64,000 bases of DNA from Acidobacteriota bacterium (GTDB lineage: Bacteria > Acidobacteriota > Blastocatellia > Pyrinomonadales > Pyrinomonadaceae): NCBI GenBank assembly GCA_003385635.1, contig QQUY01000002.1:62001-126000 (forward strand), written 5' to 3'. A program made the position numbers and the translations under genes. The notes under the pieces were generated by a model, which searched no databases, had not been told where the DNA came from, and saw only the letters and a program-made list of their open reading frames with translations. Shown piece by piece: positions 10,401 to 18,794 of this stretch. The stretch's first letter is position 1, and every line of letters begins with the position of its first letter.

Positions 10401-11575
10401 GCAAGACGCGAAGAGGCCGCATCGGAGAAGATCTCGAACAGTTGGTAGATTACTCTGGCGCGGAGGCCACGGTCGTTCTCCGTGTCCTTCCGGTTCAGAA
10501 GCGTGTACAGAAACCGGGAGGCCATATCACCTTCGCCGTCCGAAAGGAGCAGTCTTGCAGCGGTCAACAGCTCGTCTCCTGTCCAGCTACGCTTCCGCTT
10601 TTCGAGTTCGGCAATTACAGGTGCAGACGGTTCGTATCGGTACTTTCTGAAGTGAGCAAATCTTACGGCCGTCCCGAAATCGGAAGGATCTTCCCGGAAC
10701 CGCTTCTTGAGTTCGGTGCCGTATTCAAGCAGGCGATCGCGGCCGCTTAGAAACTCGTAAAAGTCCCGGGTCTGGGAATCGCTCCAAAGGGGATCAAAGG
10801 CCGCGACGTAGATCTCTTCCGCCTCCTCATCCCGCCCGACAGCCCGAAGCACAGAGATCTCGAACATTGTCAGGTCAAGTTCCCTGGATTCGAATATCTT
10901 CTTGCCTGTCCTCGCCAGTTCCAGAGCTGCCGCCTTTTCACCGTGTTCCGAGATTCCTGTGAGAAACCGTTCAAAGGTCGCGAAGTCTCCCGTCAGGTCA
11001 CTTCTGTGAGATTCGAAGAATTCGCGCGTGAGATATCTACTGAATCCGTGACGGCCCGCGGCATCGAGCAGATCTCCAAGCCGCGCCGGTCTTGAACCTG
11101 GATCGGTCTCTTCAACAAACAGCCGTTGAAGCAATTTGGCCTGTTCCTCGAATCTGCCTCTCCGTTTGAGAAATTCCCCGTAACCGTCGTAGTAGGTCCG
11201 GTCCGCATCCGTGAGTTCATTCCAGATCGCTTCTGCCGCCTCAAAGGCATCGTTCTGTTCCTCGATCTCAGCGACCTTTTCGAGCGCCTGGAAGTTACTG
11301 GGATCCTTCTCGTACAGGCTCAGGAGGTTCGCCTTAGCCGTATCGGGAGCGAATGGGACGAGCGCTTCAGTTCCAAAGAACTCGGTCCGGTCGTAGAGAG
11401 CCCTTGTTATAGGATCGGAAAAGGGGCCCTCTTCGGAAGCAGAGACCGTCGGAGCACTATCGAAGAAGCCGAATGCGATCAAAAGGACGGCGCCTGCGGT
11501 TGCTGCCAGCGCGATTCCGAGAACCCGTGGTACCCGGTACGACACGAAGAGCATTCTCAGGTCCTGCTGACTCAT
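4397..11575 (-). CDS. Giant exported or membrane-anchored TPR-repeat protein (2,392 aa)
   Basis: A single hydrophobic segment (about residues 15-38) followed by a VSASEE region suggests an uncleaved anchor or a signal peptide. The rest, over 2,300 residues, is almost entirely helical-pair repeats of TPR type (for example ARLGDLLDAAGR, ALELARTGKKIFE, YELGVHYLSRGKT, AIRHFRPSTELAPDN, AIEKYSAALLADPGS). No catalytic domain is recognisable. Such solenoids act as scaffolds, so this one probably holds partner proteins on the periplasmic side. It overlaps by 4 bp both the upstream VIT/vWA gene and the downstream unknown gene. The frame is intact over 7.2 kb, and the size is extreme for a bacterial TPR protein. 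Confidence 0.88.
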   Translation of the reverse strand: MSQQDLRMLFVSYRVPRVLGIALAATAGAVLLIAFGFFDSAPTVSASEEGPFSDPITRALYDRTEFFGTEALVPFAPDTAKANLLSLYEKDPSNFQALEKVAEIEEQNDAFEAAEAIWNELTDADRTYYDGYGEFLKRRGRFEEQAKLLQRLFVEETDPGSRPARLGDLLDAAGRHGFSRYLTREFFESHRSDLTGDFATFERFLTGISEHGEKAAALELARTGKKIFESRELDLTMFEISVLRAVGRDEEAEEIYVAAFDPLWSDSQTRDFYEFLSGRDRLLEYGTELKKRFREDPSDFGTAVRFAHFRKYRYEPSAPVIAELEKRKRSWTGDELLTAARLLLSDGEGDMASRFLYTLLNRKDTENDRGLRARVIYQLFEIFSDAASSRLALSAGGLGSYAELAKIDTDPGISSGVLSLIFSDTDPGGEFEKKLDRADELFNRAAAYRLFSIYKQEFGTTPEMAQMYLDLVRLYSVAGGEKVAYELLGEFEQRHEITSDYPAVAMRLAAAFESREDYEHAAEIYQRVLDRTGDRGDLQTADGTLPESGFPGITIPKKFKDEENDRSYDYSPSSKFKDSLQQQSDIPYWYALERLVELLKRRGETARILKLYSDEIRKYPDREWLYEQRLDWLEGTNLTDEKAEVYNSAVSRFKMHKWRDKFARFLLRQGRERELKRFGESISESLGDAKLAALLSDIASSGAGEAEFRKAILEKLYLSALERYPSNTGFATGLLALYSEKKDERKWLDLAAAYFFISDSIRSQFMDRIAAKQELKAYQERAEGDSDVYRLFRAEANARLSRFEESYRGFADLAKRYPGHTEFQTRTLSLARSLGQTSRSDLETAAVIAERLAKKDLSQAEWLIVSGEIAAELGDFERAGANWEPVISSSRGNSETYLEVATIYWDYFQFDKARKTIDRLRQKTGDPLQYAYEAGAILENEGRTEEAIREYINSLSGTAGQGDQREKTVRRLSVLARRDPALARSINSEYLQKRRKLERPGHLVLGYASVLSRAGLRSESEALFGTELRKTRDKIFLKDALDFFYWEENEAGRQAAYRRLIEIEGNPRALMDHHLRLAESLRESRKLSESKDVIRSLAARFPSNYGVITESSRFLVYIGEGPEAVKVLRRGLLRARGKYRLKLARMLAKTQVDLGRLDEASELLSRLHTDFDYDPDIFRALATVLVKQNRPAALRTAFDKTLASLNSGNRERIYVRQRSYELRKEMVEAFTILNDPVSAIDQYIEIINRNPRETGDLVDMAISYAKRYGVTGRLTKYYERLSDDSFKNHRWNLVLASLYEAEGELSKAADQLNKAIASSPGDAEMHIRLSVVELRRGRYAESLRAIDRVIELTGEDTENLKTRLSVLEKMGRSVEASALREKLAGNTGDASGFDAASRTSDAAEALELYRKAFEDLLADPIKTKLDRSDLTLYARCIRDADSLTKANSDLWGLREKYVAIAESAGSTEAGAARERIRLVDSVIGSVIGGIARERADNEELRSLYDFLLAKLGERPSVVDKYSTLALVEDLGKQAGFGVLEEKILRNKAGNSVDAKDRRAAILALGQFYESRGSFKKMADAYRDLGLDDLSSLAYAARLSGDSGSELRHLESIYFNGSGAPNGSTSPEVARFLDILYERDKKSLARITRRSSKYQIQTINFLLANGERKLVHSAIESAEMPKAWKLSRHAEASLALGETGKNAECYFCYALNLDSIGKMIEVEPEKSSFLVNDDWFRLARKYGEWLEKADDPVSSPELLLPASVENRPSDASAHYELGVHYLSRGKTMIAIRHFRPSTELAPDNQKYAATLGAALRRIGEREAASRIFHKLDTDREVDSAAAYVAALSMAGLTEEARSESARLIELHTSLDRSAGEGLARLVRETASIYESEQEKARAFERITDAIEAPAVVIQLILNDSLVSDAFRPALLQRLVDVSERGSDNDHWFVSTTSNLRVSGPEAESIYDQQIGYEEVSEPTTDRYVAQRQLFELQKRLGRYEDAQRTAENIAADLRGRYARPSWLRLGQIELEIATGRFDPASAGLFIGIDDSNSAFSQVKAPDIERLNSVLRLLNKGGMATEAARLESAFFARMLALGNYNIENLAGLARALFKLRKDTEALALLNVTASLFDPQSTAESLRLLDELPSVKGRLPLNRSQSAFPETGVSQMIAALGASASVAGEAGHLKDAIKFRRRIAELNPADSVNREALASLLSETGEQAEAVKIWNELADDRFALRPVRWTSVAMLLRAGSRPEWTEEEYDAYSLQLAASVAFAKGDRLSAIEKYSAALLADPGSQEGSKRRLTVLYAESGFNAAALRLADSLTHPCEAELCRKLSVAAESEREFEKAIRYEQQSGAQDADRIARLRTAARRKEKKFTAFTVDLKMVSRQ

Positions 11576-13941
11576 CGAGCCCCCCTTGTAACCGAGACCT
11601 CGTATTCCTCGATCGTCTGATTATGTGCGAAGTCCTCCGCCGTGACAGTTATGACGTATCGCCCGGGCGTGAGATCTGAAGGAATCCTCAGTTCACCGAC
11701 GTTCGCCTTTTCCTCTGATGCCCACCGCAGATGAGCTGCCTGCGAGCCGTAGATCCTGGCGGTCAGGCGGTTCGTATCCTTGTCGGCCAGGACCTTTAAC
11801 TTCACGGTCTCACCGGCCCGGAGAGTGGTTTTGGGCAGAATCAACCTGATTTTCGGGCTCTTGCTGTCAATAACAAAGGACTTCTTCTCTTCGTAGACAT
11901 TCCCGTTCTTGTCCTTGAGGATCAGCCTGCAGAAATATGTGCCGTCCTGCATCCAGACCGGCGCGAGGAATCGTGTCTGCCATACATCTTCGGAATCGAC
12001 GTACCTGAGCGGAAGTGTTTCTCCGTACGGAAGCACCGCGAATACTTCGGAGATCGCCTTGTCCGTCCTGACCCTGATCACCGGGTCGCCGGGCTGGATG
12101 AGCCTCGGACGCAAGAGCGCTCTTGGTGCCGCTATGAAAGCCGTATAAGGGGTGACGATCTTGTATTTTTCAGATAGCGATATGATCTCCGAGATCAGGT
12201 CTTCGCGTTCTCCGGAAACGTTCATCACGTCGATCAGCGCATTGATCCTCGCCTTCGCCCAGATCCTCGCGATGAACGCATTTGCCGTTTCCCGGTCCGG
12301 CAGCGCCGCAAGTTTCGAAAGTTCGGTCGCGATCGATGAAACGGTCGCATTAAGTCTGACCTTCTGGGTTCCGGGTCGTTTATACCGCCCTACAAAACCG
12401 TAAGAGGAGCCGGAAGCGGCGGTGTCATTCGTAGCGTATATCTCGTAGAGATTCGAATCGTCCGAGGAACTGAACGACAGGTTCTCGATCGCGGGCGAGA
12501 CCACCCTTTTCAGGAAGAGGTCCAGCTCGACAGAAATGTCCTGGGTTTCCCGGACCTGTGTGTAATAGCCGTTTGTTTTGCGCGCCACATCCCGGAGTAG
12601 AGGAACGTTCGTATCGGAGCCGATCCCGAATGCGAAGAATCTCGCTTTCGAGCTGTCGAATGCACTTGAGATGCTCGGGAGATTGACCGTTTCAGTCGTT
12701 GGATTCGCGTCGGAGATAATTATGACTCTCGGCGATCCACCCTTTCCGAACTTTGACGACTCCGCGGCTGCCGAGGCGAGGGCCGCCCGCAGGTTCGTAC
12801 CTCCGCCAAGTGCAGACCGGCGAACGAATGCAAGCGCTTTCTCCCTGTTCCCGGGCGATCCGCGAACCGGAGCATCCGCGAGCACCCTCACTGTGTCATC
12901 AAACAGAATCAGGTTGAACCGGTCCTGTTCCCTGAGAGATCCGACAAGATGCTCGATGCCCTCGACTGACCTTCTGAGCTTGTCCCCGTACATTGAGAGC
13001 GACGTGTCGAACATCAGAAGCAGGTTCAAAGGCGGCGCCGGGCCTATGTTTCCAGCACGTGGAAATATCGCCTCTGCGCGAAAGAATCCGTCGCGTGACT
13101 TCTCTGCGGAGCGGGGATCCTTGAGATCGTATGCGGAGATCGACTGGTCCGAGCGGTGAGCCAGAAATGCGAGTTTCGCAGTATCGATCTTGAGTTCGTA
13201 GCTAAGCGACAGGTCGGATACGAGCGTTACGTTCGACCCCTTGAACTCTCCGACGTATTCGTTCGCGCTCGATCTTACGGTCTTGAATGGATACTCTTTG
13301 CTCGAGGTCAAAGCGAACAAATGAGTGTTCGAAATGCGAAGCCGGATCTGAAGGTCTCTCACAGACTGCGATTCTCCGTACGACGGTCGAAGCGGAAAAG
13401 TAAAGACACTACGGAGGTCCTCAACCGGCAGCACTTCCGTGTACTCCATTTCAAGACGCTTGGTGCCGTATGGCGTGATCGGGAAGACCTTGGCTGAGAA
13501 GGCAGAGCTTCCACCGTGTTCGTCGTCCTGCTGAAGAAGCCCCGGATCTATCGCCTGCGCCTTGATCTCTTCGTAGATGCGATTGGCTCGCCGCTTCTCC
13601 ATCATCACTCCCGGGACCCTCTGCACGCCGTCCCAGACCGCGAAGTCGGCAACCGATGCGGCGGTAGGCAATGCGAACAGATACTTTCCTTCCAATGTGG
13701 AGCTCGTGTGATTCTCAAAGATCTGCAGTACACGTACCGTTGCGTGCTGGTCCTCGATCTCGATGTCGACCGTCATTTTGTCCAGCGACAGAACCGAAGG
13801 GTCTGGGACGTCGGATGTAGACGAGGGGATCAGCACACCGGTCTGCGCTGTTACGACCGAGACAAGCAGTGCCACTCTGGCAAAGAACACGGTCAAGTCC
13901 AGGAACCGGTCAACGAAGCTTTCACAGATGCGACCGATCAT
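11572..13941 (-). CDS. VIT domain and von Willebrand factor A domain protein
   Basis: This is 789 aa. Residues 15-33 form a membrane or signal segment. Residues 45-175 are a VIT domain (VRVLQIFENHT, EGKYLFALPTAASVADF, EKRRANRIYEE), as in inter-alpha-trypsin inhibitor heavy chains. Residues 305-475 are a vWA domain with an intact metal site: DTSLS at 312-316, a threonine in GGGTNLR and an aspartate in SDANP. The C-terminal 200 residues look like beta-sandwich modules, ending in a GRYVITVTAEDFAHNQ-type strand pattern. The usual role is metal-dependent protein binding outside the cytoplasm. The start overlaps the propeller gene stop by 4 bp and the stop overlaps the TPR gene start by 4 bp, so a complex with these two products is likely. 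Confidence 0.9.
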   Translation of the reverse strand: MIGRICESFVDRFLDLTVFFARVALLVSVVTAQTGVLIPSSTSDVPDPSVLSLDKMTVDIEIEDQHATVRVLQIFENHTSSTLEGKYLFALPTAASVADFAVWDGVQRVPGVMMEKRRANRIYEEIKAQAIDPGLLQQDDEHGGSSAFSAKVFPITPYGTKRLEMEYTEVLPVEDLRSVFTFPLRPSYGESQSVRDLQIRLRISNTHLFALTSSKEYPFKTVRSSANEYVGEFKGSNVTLVSDLSLSYELKIDTAKLAFLAHRSDQSISAYDLKDPRSAEKSRDGFFRAEAIFPRAGNIGPAPPLNLLLMFDTSLSMYGDKLRRSVEGIEHLVGSLREQDRFNLILFDDTVRVLADAPVRGSPGNREKALAFVRRSALGGGTNLRAALASAAAESSKFGKGGSPRVIIISDANPTTETVNLPSISSAFDSSKARFFAFGIGSDTNVPLLRDVARKTNGYYTQVRETQDISVELDLFLKRVVSPAIENLSFSSSDDSNLYEIYATNDTAASGSSYGFVGRYKRPGTQKVRLNATVSSIATELSKLAALPDRETANAFIARIWAKARINALIDVMNVSGEREDLISEIISLSEKYKIVTPYTAFIAAPRALLRPRLIQPGDPVIRVRTDKAISEVFAVLPYGETLPLRYVDSEDVWQTRFLAPVWMQDGTYFCRLILKDKNGNVYEEKKSFVIDSKSPKIRLILPKTTLRAGETVKLKVLADKDTNRLTARIYGSQAAHLRWASEEKANVGELRIPSDLTPGRYVITVTAEDFAHNQTIEEYEVSVTRGAR

Positions 13942-15818
13942 CGTGTACCTCCCGGCGATCTATGGAACGAGGCAAGCGGAATGACGGCAACTCCGCTGTC
14001 GGTCCCCGCGTAGAGCCTGTCGTCGTCGCACGCGACGCTAAGGACCGTTCGCGACGGAAGCCCGGCAACGATCTCTCTCCAGCCGCCGGTCCCGAGATCG
14101 AAAACGGCCAAGCCGTTCATCGTGCCGGCAAAGATCCTCTTACCGTCTGAAGCAAGCGCGTTTAGATTCACGACGACTCCCCGGGCCTTCGGCGTGATCC
14201 GGCGAATCTCGTCCGAGGGAGCCAGCTCAAAAATGCCGCCGCCATAGGTGCCTACGAAGATCCTTCCGTTTACCTCAGTGATCGCCGTGACCCAGTTCGT
14301 TGAAAGCCCGGAATTCGAATCCTTCCACGTTTTTTCCACCCGTCCCGCCCGAACTCTCGCCAGTCCCGATAAAGTGCCCACAAGTACAGAGCCTCCGGTC
14401 TTTAGGCTTGTGTAGACGCTGTTCGCGGGAAGACGATGTTCGGCGGTGATCCTCTTGGCATTCCTGCCGGCACCGACGAGCAGTCCCTTTGAAGTGCTCC
14501 TGATCTCGCCGTCAATATGGCTGACCGCCCCGGATCGTTCTTCGACCTCGGTTTCTTTGATCTCAAAGTCATGACCGATCCTGAAAACACCGCTCGTTGT
14601 TGCAGCGAGTATCCCGCCATCGGTCCCGCGAGTCACATAATTGACCTCTGAAACGGCGTCGCTTTCTATGTGCTTAATGAGCCGTCCGTCGTCCGTGACG
14701 ACATCGATCCCTTCTCGAAAATTGCCTAGCCAGATCTGCCCGTTTCTGAGCGGCAGAATAGATGAAACAAAGTTGCCGGCCATCCGTTGTTCCCTACGGG
14801 CAAAAGGAGCGAGCCTGCTTTTTCGGACTTCAAAGATCCCTGTTTTGCCCAATGCGTATGCCCTTTCACCCAGGTTCACGACCCTGAAGTTCGTTGATGG
14901 TCCGCCGGACTTGCCAAACGGTTCGATCTCCTTTCCCAGCCTGAACAGATCACCGGTTTCCCGCGAAATGATCACTGAACCGTCGAGGTAGGCGATCCCG
15001 GAGGCGACGCTGATGTTCGCGCGTGTGAAACACCGGCCGTCTTTGCATTCTGCCGGACCAAGATCGGTCGCTACGATCAGGCGCCCTGCAGAAATAGCTG
15101 CCCCGAGCGTTCGGTTCGAAGGCAGCCCGTTCTCTTTGGAAAGGTGATCCCATCCTTCACCGTTGGCGATCCAGATCCCGTTGTCGAAGGTGGAGACGAC
15201 AGGACCCGAAATTCCCATCCGGACTTCGGTGATCTTTTTGATCGATCTCCCGTGTGTTGTCCTTTCCGAAAACGTACCCCCGGAAAAGCTGAGCAGGCCA
15301 CCGTTAAATGTCCCGATCATCAGCCGTGTGCCGGAATCGTTCGCCAGCGATGTGATCGCTTTTGGATCGCGGTCGGGCCACTCGTACCGCGACATTGACC
15401 GCCCGTCAAATTCGATGAGTCCGCTCGAACGCGTGCCAATGAACAGACTCCCCTGAAATTCAGCTACCGCTGTGAGATCACTTTCCGGAAGCCCGTCCAG
15501 AACCGTGTAGTGGCGAATGAGTCCTCCCTCCCGGGAATACTCGACAAGGCCTCCTGCTGTCGCCGCGAATACAGAACCGCCGAACTCGGCGATCGACCGC
15601 GTATCCGTGAAATCTTGCCAGATGCTTATCCCCGATTCTTTTTGAGGGGTGAGCGCCGTCTTTTTGTGGGCGACGGCTATTACGTCTGTCAGATTTGAGC
15701 GCTCTGAATCGAGCGCGGACTGGATGGATTGGAAGATGCGGTAAGCCTCTGAACCTGCCAGGACAATGGCGGAGAGCAATAAGATTCCGGCAAGTTTTTT
15801 CGTATGGTTTGACCGCAC
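13938..15818 (-). CDS. Membrane-anchored two-component-type beta-propeller protein without kinase
   Basis: This is 626 aa. An N-terminal hydrophobic segment (residues 8-26) is followed by repeats of the regulator-propeller type, for example YTVLDGLPESDLTAVAEF, GSLFIGT, LPSNRTLGAAI, GLSTNWVTAI and GGIFELA. There is no histidine kinase, receiver or output domain. The same repeat type forms the sensor half of the kinase encoded just upstream (15933-18794), so this looks like a detached ligand-binding partner or paralogue of that sensor. The start is a GTG at 15818 without a good Shine-Dalgarno, 114 bp after the kinase stop; the frame is open further upstream, so the start is uncertain. Its stop overlaps the VIT/vWA gene by 4 bp. 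Confidence 0.82.
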   Translation of the reverse strand: MRSNHTKKLAGILLLSAIVLAGSEAYRIFQSIQSALDSERSNLTDVIAVAHKKTALTPQKESGISIWQDFTDTRSIAEFGGSVFAATAGGLVEYSREGGLIRHYTVLDGLPESDLTAVAEFQGSLFIGTRSSGLIEFDGRSMSRYEWPDRDPKAITSLANDSGTRLMIGTFNGGLLSFSGGTFSERTTHGRSIKKITEVRMGISGPVVSTFDNGIWIANGEGWDHLSKENGLPSNRTLGAAISAGRLIVATDLGPAECKDGRCFTRANISVASGIAYLDGSVIISRETGDLFRLGKEIEPFGKSGGPSTNFRVVNLGERAYALGKTGIFEVRKSRLAPFARREQRMAGNFVSSILPLRNGQIWLGNFREGIDVVTDDGRLIKHIESDAVSEVNYVTRGTDGGILAATTSGVFRIGHDFEIKETEVEERSGAVSHIDGEIRSTSKGLLVGAGRNAKRITAEHRLPANSVYTSLKTGGSVLVGTLSGLARVRAGRVEKTWKDSNSGLSTNWVTAITEVNGRIFVGTYGGGIFELAPSDEIRRITPKARGVVVNLNALASDGKRIFAGTMNGLAVFDLGTGGWREIVAGLPSRTVLSVACDDDRLYAGTDSGVAVIPLASFHRSPGGTR

Positions 15819-15932
15819 GCACTGATTATTGGCCGGATTGCGTGCAGAATTTAACGTGGCTGGGCAACAGAACTGGCAGGTGCTGGGGCGGATGAAACGA
15901 TGTGGATATCCACGCCGGACCCGGAACCCGGA

Positions 15933-18794
15933 TTAGCTGCCGGGTTTCGAGAGCGTGAACAAAAAGCCGTCTCCGGCCGGTTTCTTCTCCCATTTCACAA
16001 TGGCACCGATCAGATTGGCTCTGGATCTTATGTTGGAAAGGCCCATTCCCGCTTTCCGCTCAAGGTCAGGATCGAACTCCGTCTTGCCGTCGTCCTCGAT
16101 CTGCAACGAGAATCCGGATGCTTTACCGGCCGAGACCCGCATTCGGATCCGTGAGGCATTTGCGTGGCGCGATATGTTGGATATGACCTCCTGAGCGATC
16201 CGGAAAACCTGGATCTGGTCTGCCGGGGGAAATCCGAGCTCTTCATCCGAGCCCTTCTCAACCTTGAATTCTGTAGAGAGCCCCGATCCTGACAACAGAA
16301 ACTCCAGCGACGCAAACAGGCCGACGTTCTCAAAGACCGAAGGGCTAAGGTCTTCGCAGATCCTTCTGATCTCTTCAGATATGCTTTCGATCCTTCCCCG
16401 GAATTCCGATCCTTCTCCCTTGATGCTGTCGGATCGGAGCATGAGGTTCCGCAGATCGGCAAGTGTCTGGTCGTGCAGGTCCCGTGCGATCCGGCGGCGT
16501 TCGCGTTCTGCCTCGTTTGCCAGGTCGAGGCGCGCCTCCGTAAGCTTTCTGTTCACGGAGTGAATCCTCTTTCGTTCGATCACGGCCCACACCAATCCGA
16601 TCAGCGCCACGGCAAGCAGCACCCCGAGTGCGGTTGAGGTCCAGGGAAACGGCGCTTCAGCTACAGTGAATTGAAACGTCAGCGGTTCACTCCGGACAAG
16701 ATCCTGGTTGAACGCATACGCCTCGACGAAGTATCTGCCGGCGTCGAGATCTTCCATCGCGAATCCCGGTTCACCGGACACCTGCCGGTTGATCGGGTTG
16801 CCGTCCGAGTCCTTCAGCACGAACCCATACTGGAATCTCTCGGGAAACGTTCGACTGCTCATTCCGCCGACTTCGAGCAAAAGGCTGTTCTGCGGGTACT
16901 CCAGCGAGACACCTTCTTTCATCTCCTGATCGCTGTGAAGTCTTTGGCCAAGCAGCCTTACAGCGGAAACGATCGGCTGGTGAGTGTTGGGCCTGTAAAA
17001 GGACAGACCTTTTGTTGATGCGATCAGAAGCCTTCCGTCCGGAAGCGGAAGGATCGAGAACACGCTGTCGGACGGAAGCCCTTGTTCTGTGCGGAGGGCC
17101 GACCTGAGGGAACCGAATTCTTCGTCGTCCTTAAGATGGATCAGACCTTGTCCGATGGAACCCGCCCACATGCTTCTTTCAACAAATGCGAGGTCACGGA
17201 TCGGCGTGCCTTCCAGGTAGCGGTCTACATTGTTTCCCCGGCGAACAAAGAAACCGCTTTGTGTCGCAATTCCCAATGCCTCAGGATCGCCCCCTTCAAT
17301 TTTCTTCAAGTTCCAGACGGGATTCCCTTCGACGGCTTCAAGTCCGGGCACTCTCGATGCCGTTCCGGACTCGAGCTTGAAGACCTCACCCTTGCCCGTA
17401 CCTAGTAGAAGGGTCTGGCCGTCAGAAAGAACGCAGGTCAGTTCGGGATGCCGAAAGACGATGTCCCGGGTTTCCTTGGCGTCCGGGTCCTCTTCTTCGA
17501 TCTCGACTAGCCCGAGGCCAAAAACGGCTGCATACTTCCTGCCCTCCTGAAATCCAATCCCGCGAATATCGCCTTCTACCAGCGTTTGTCCGTCGTCGGA
17601 GAACAGATTGGCTCGAGTTCCCACAAGCAGTTCACCAGTATCCTGAATTGCCAGCGAGTAGACCGTCGCGTCCGAGAAACCGCTCCGGAGCTCCCAGATC
17701 CCGTTCGTGTTTCGAAACAAACCCCTGTTCGTTCCCGCATAGATGCCGCCTTCAGGATCGGAGAACAAGAGCCTTACAAAGTTTGCCGCGGCATCGTCAG
17801 AGAATGACTCATTGTCCGGGCTTCCGGGATCGAAACGGCTGACACCGCGATCACCCCCGACCCAGACAGTGTTCTCGCGGTCCACGTAAACGTCGTTGAC
17901 CCGGTTCGAGCGGAGCCCGCCGCCCGTGCTTGCGAAGGTGAAATGCGCAACGGCATTTCCTCCGTTTATAAGAAACAGTCCGGAAACCTCAGATCCAACC
18001 CAGGTGTTTTCCCCGTCTTTGTCGACCGCGATTGATGTGACCGAGCCGATCGATGCCCCGCCGACTTGCACGACCCTTTCTTCGTCGAACAGGAAAAGGC
18101 CGCCGGACCTGTTAGCTGTGTTGGCCCCGATCCAGGCCCTACCGCGTCCATCCGTTTCGATCGTGTTGATAAAGTATGGAGGGGCGGCGGCGACGTCCCA
18201 CTCTTTGTCCGTATATCTCCGAACACCGCGCCCGGCAGTTCCGAACAGGAAGGCATCGGGCCCATACTCCCCGAAGGCCGAGTAATCTCTATTCTCCTCT
18301 TGTCTGAATGCCGTTCGACGGAAATCGTGGTCACCGGTTGGAGACAAATAGATTCCCGACGAAGTCACCGCAGCGACTCCTGAAAGCATGGGCCGAAAAG
18401 CCCTGATATCAAGCCCTCCAAGCCCGTCCGCAGCCTCCGCTTTCCCGTTCTTGAAAACGAAAGCCCTGGCGTTCGCGACGCCTACAAGGCTCTCGCCGTC
18501 CGCGAAAAGAAGCCTAATGGAACCCTCGAACTCGCCCAGGCTGACCTTCTGGATCCCGCGTGCGTCTAGACGCGCCAATCCGCCGTCCGTACCGAACCAC
18601 ATCACGCCGTCACTGGTTTGGGCAATGGCGAGAACGGAGTTAGAAGGAAGTCCGTTGAAAAGTGTTAACGAACTCCATTGATGGAGATTGAACTCTGTCT
18701 GTGAATACAGTTGAGACGAAGACGCGAGAAATGTAACCGCAGCAAAAAAGGCGATTCGGTATAGAATGGACCGGATTCTCGCAGAGGAGGTCAT
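15933..18794 (-). CDS. Propeller-type sensor histidine kinase (NarL-type partner, HisKA_3)
   Basis: This is 953 aa from the ATG at 18794. I chose that start because it overlaps the response-regulator stop by 4 bp, like the other junctions in this operon; a longer frame from 18842 would overlap by 52 bp. Domain order: signal or TM segment near the N-terminus, regulator-propeller repeats (LFNGLPSNSVLAIAQTSDG, DGVMWFGTDGG), a Y_Y_Y sandwich (about 615-715), a TM segment (about 718-739), a short coiled linker, then HisKA_3 with RDLHDQTLADL (phospho-acceptor near H774), and a HATPase with QEVISNISRHA, EDDGKTEF and GMGLSNIRSRA. It senses an external ligand and should phosphorylate the product of 18791-19546. 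Confidence 0.92.
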   Translation of the reverse strand: MTSSARIRSILYRIAFFAAVTFLASSSQLYSQTEFNLHQWSSLTLFNGLPSNSVLAIAQTSDGVMWFGTDGGLARLDARGIQKVSLGEFEGSIRLLFADGESLVGVANARAFVFKNGKAEAADGLGGLDIRAFRPMLSGVAAVTSSGIYLSPTGDHDFRRTAFRQEENRDYSAFGEYGPDAFLFGTAGRGVRRYTDKEWDVAAAPPYFINTIETDGRGRAWIGANTANRSGGLFLFDEERVVQVGGASIGSVTSIAVDKDGENTWVGSEVSGLFLINGGNAVAHFTFASTGGGLRSNRVNDVYVDRENTVWVGGDRGVSRFDPGSPDNESFSDDAAANFVRLLFSDPEGGIYAGTNRGLFRNTNGIWELRSGFSDATVYSLAIQDTGELLVGTRANLFSDDGQTLVEGDIRGIGFQEGRKYAAVFGLGLVEIEEEDPDAKETRDIVFRHPELTCVLSDGQTLLLGTGKGEVFKLESGTASRVPGLEAVEGNPVWNLKKIEGGDPEALGIATQSGFFVRRGNNVDRYLEGTPIRDLAFVERSMWAGSIGQGLIHLKDDEEFGSLRSALRTEQGLPSDSVFSILPLPDGRLLIASTKGLSFYRPNTHQPIVSAVRLLGQRLHSDQEMKEGVSLEYPQNSLLLEVGGMSSRTFPERFQYGFVLKDSDGNPINRQVSGEPGFAMEDLDAGRYFVEAYAFNQDLVRSEPLTFQFTVAEAPFPWTSTALGVLLAVALIGLVWAVIERKRIHSVNRKLTEARLDLANEAERERRRIARDLHDQTLADLRNLMLRSDSIKGEGSEFRGRIESISEEIRRICEDLSPSVFENVGLFASLEFLLSGSGLSTEFKVEKGSDEELGFPPADQIQVFRIAQEVISNISRHANASRIRMRVSAGKASGFSLQIEDDGKTEFDPDLERKAGMGLSNIRSRANLIGAIVKWEKKPAGDGFLFTLSKPGS

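Noticed and set aside
11572..13941. Exosortase-associated (XrtN-like) VIT protein system.
   Set aside because: No EpsH-like multi-pass exosortase and no PEP-CTERM-type sorting tail was found in the window.
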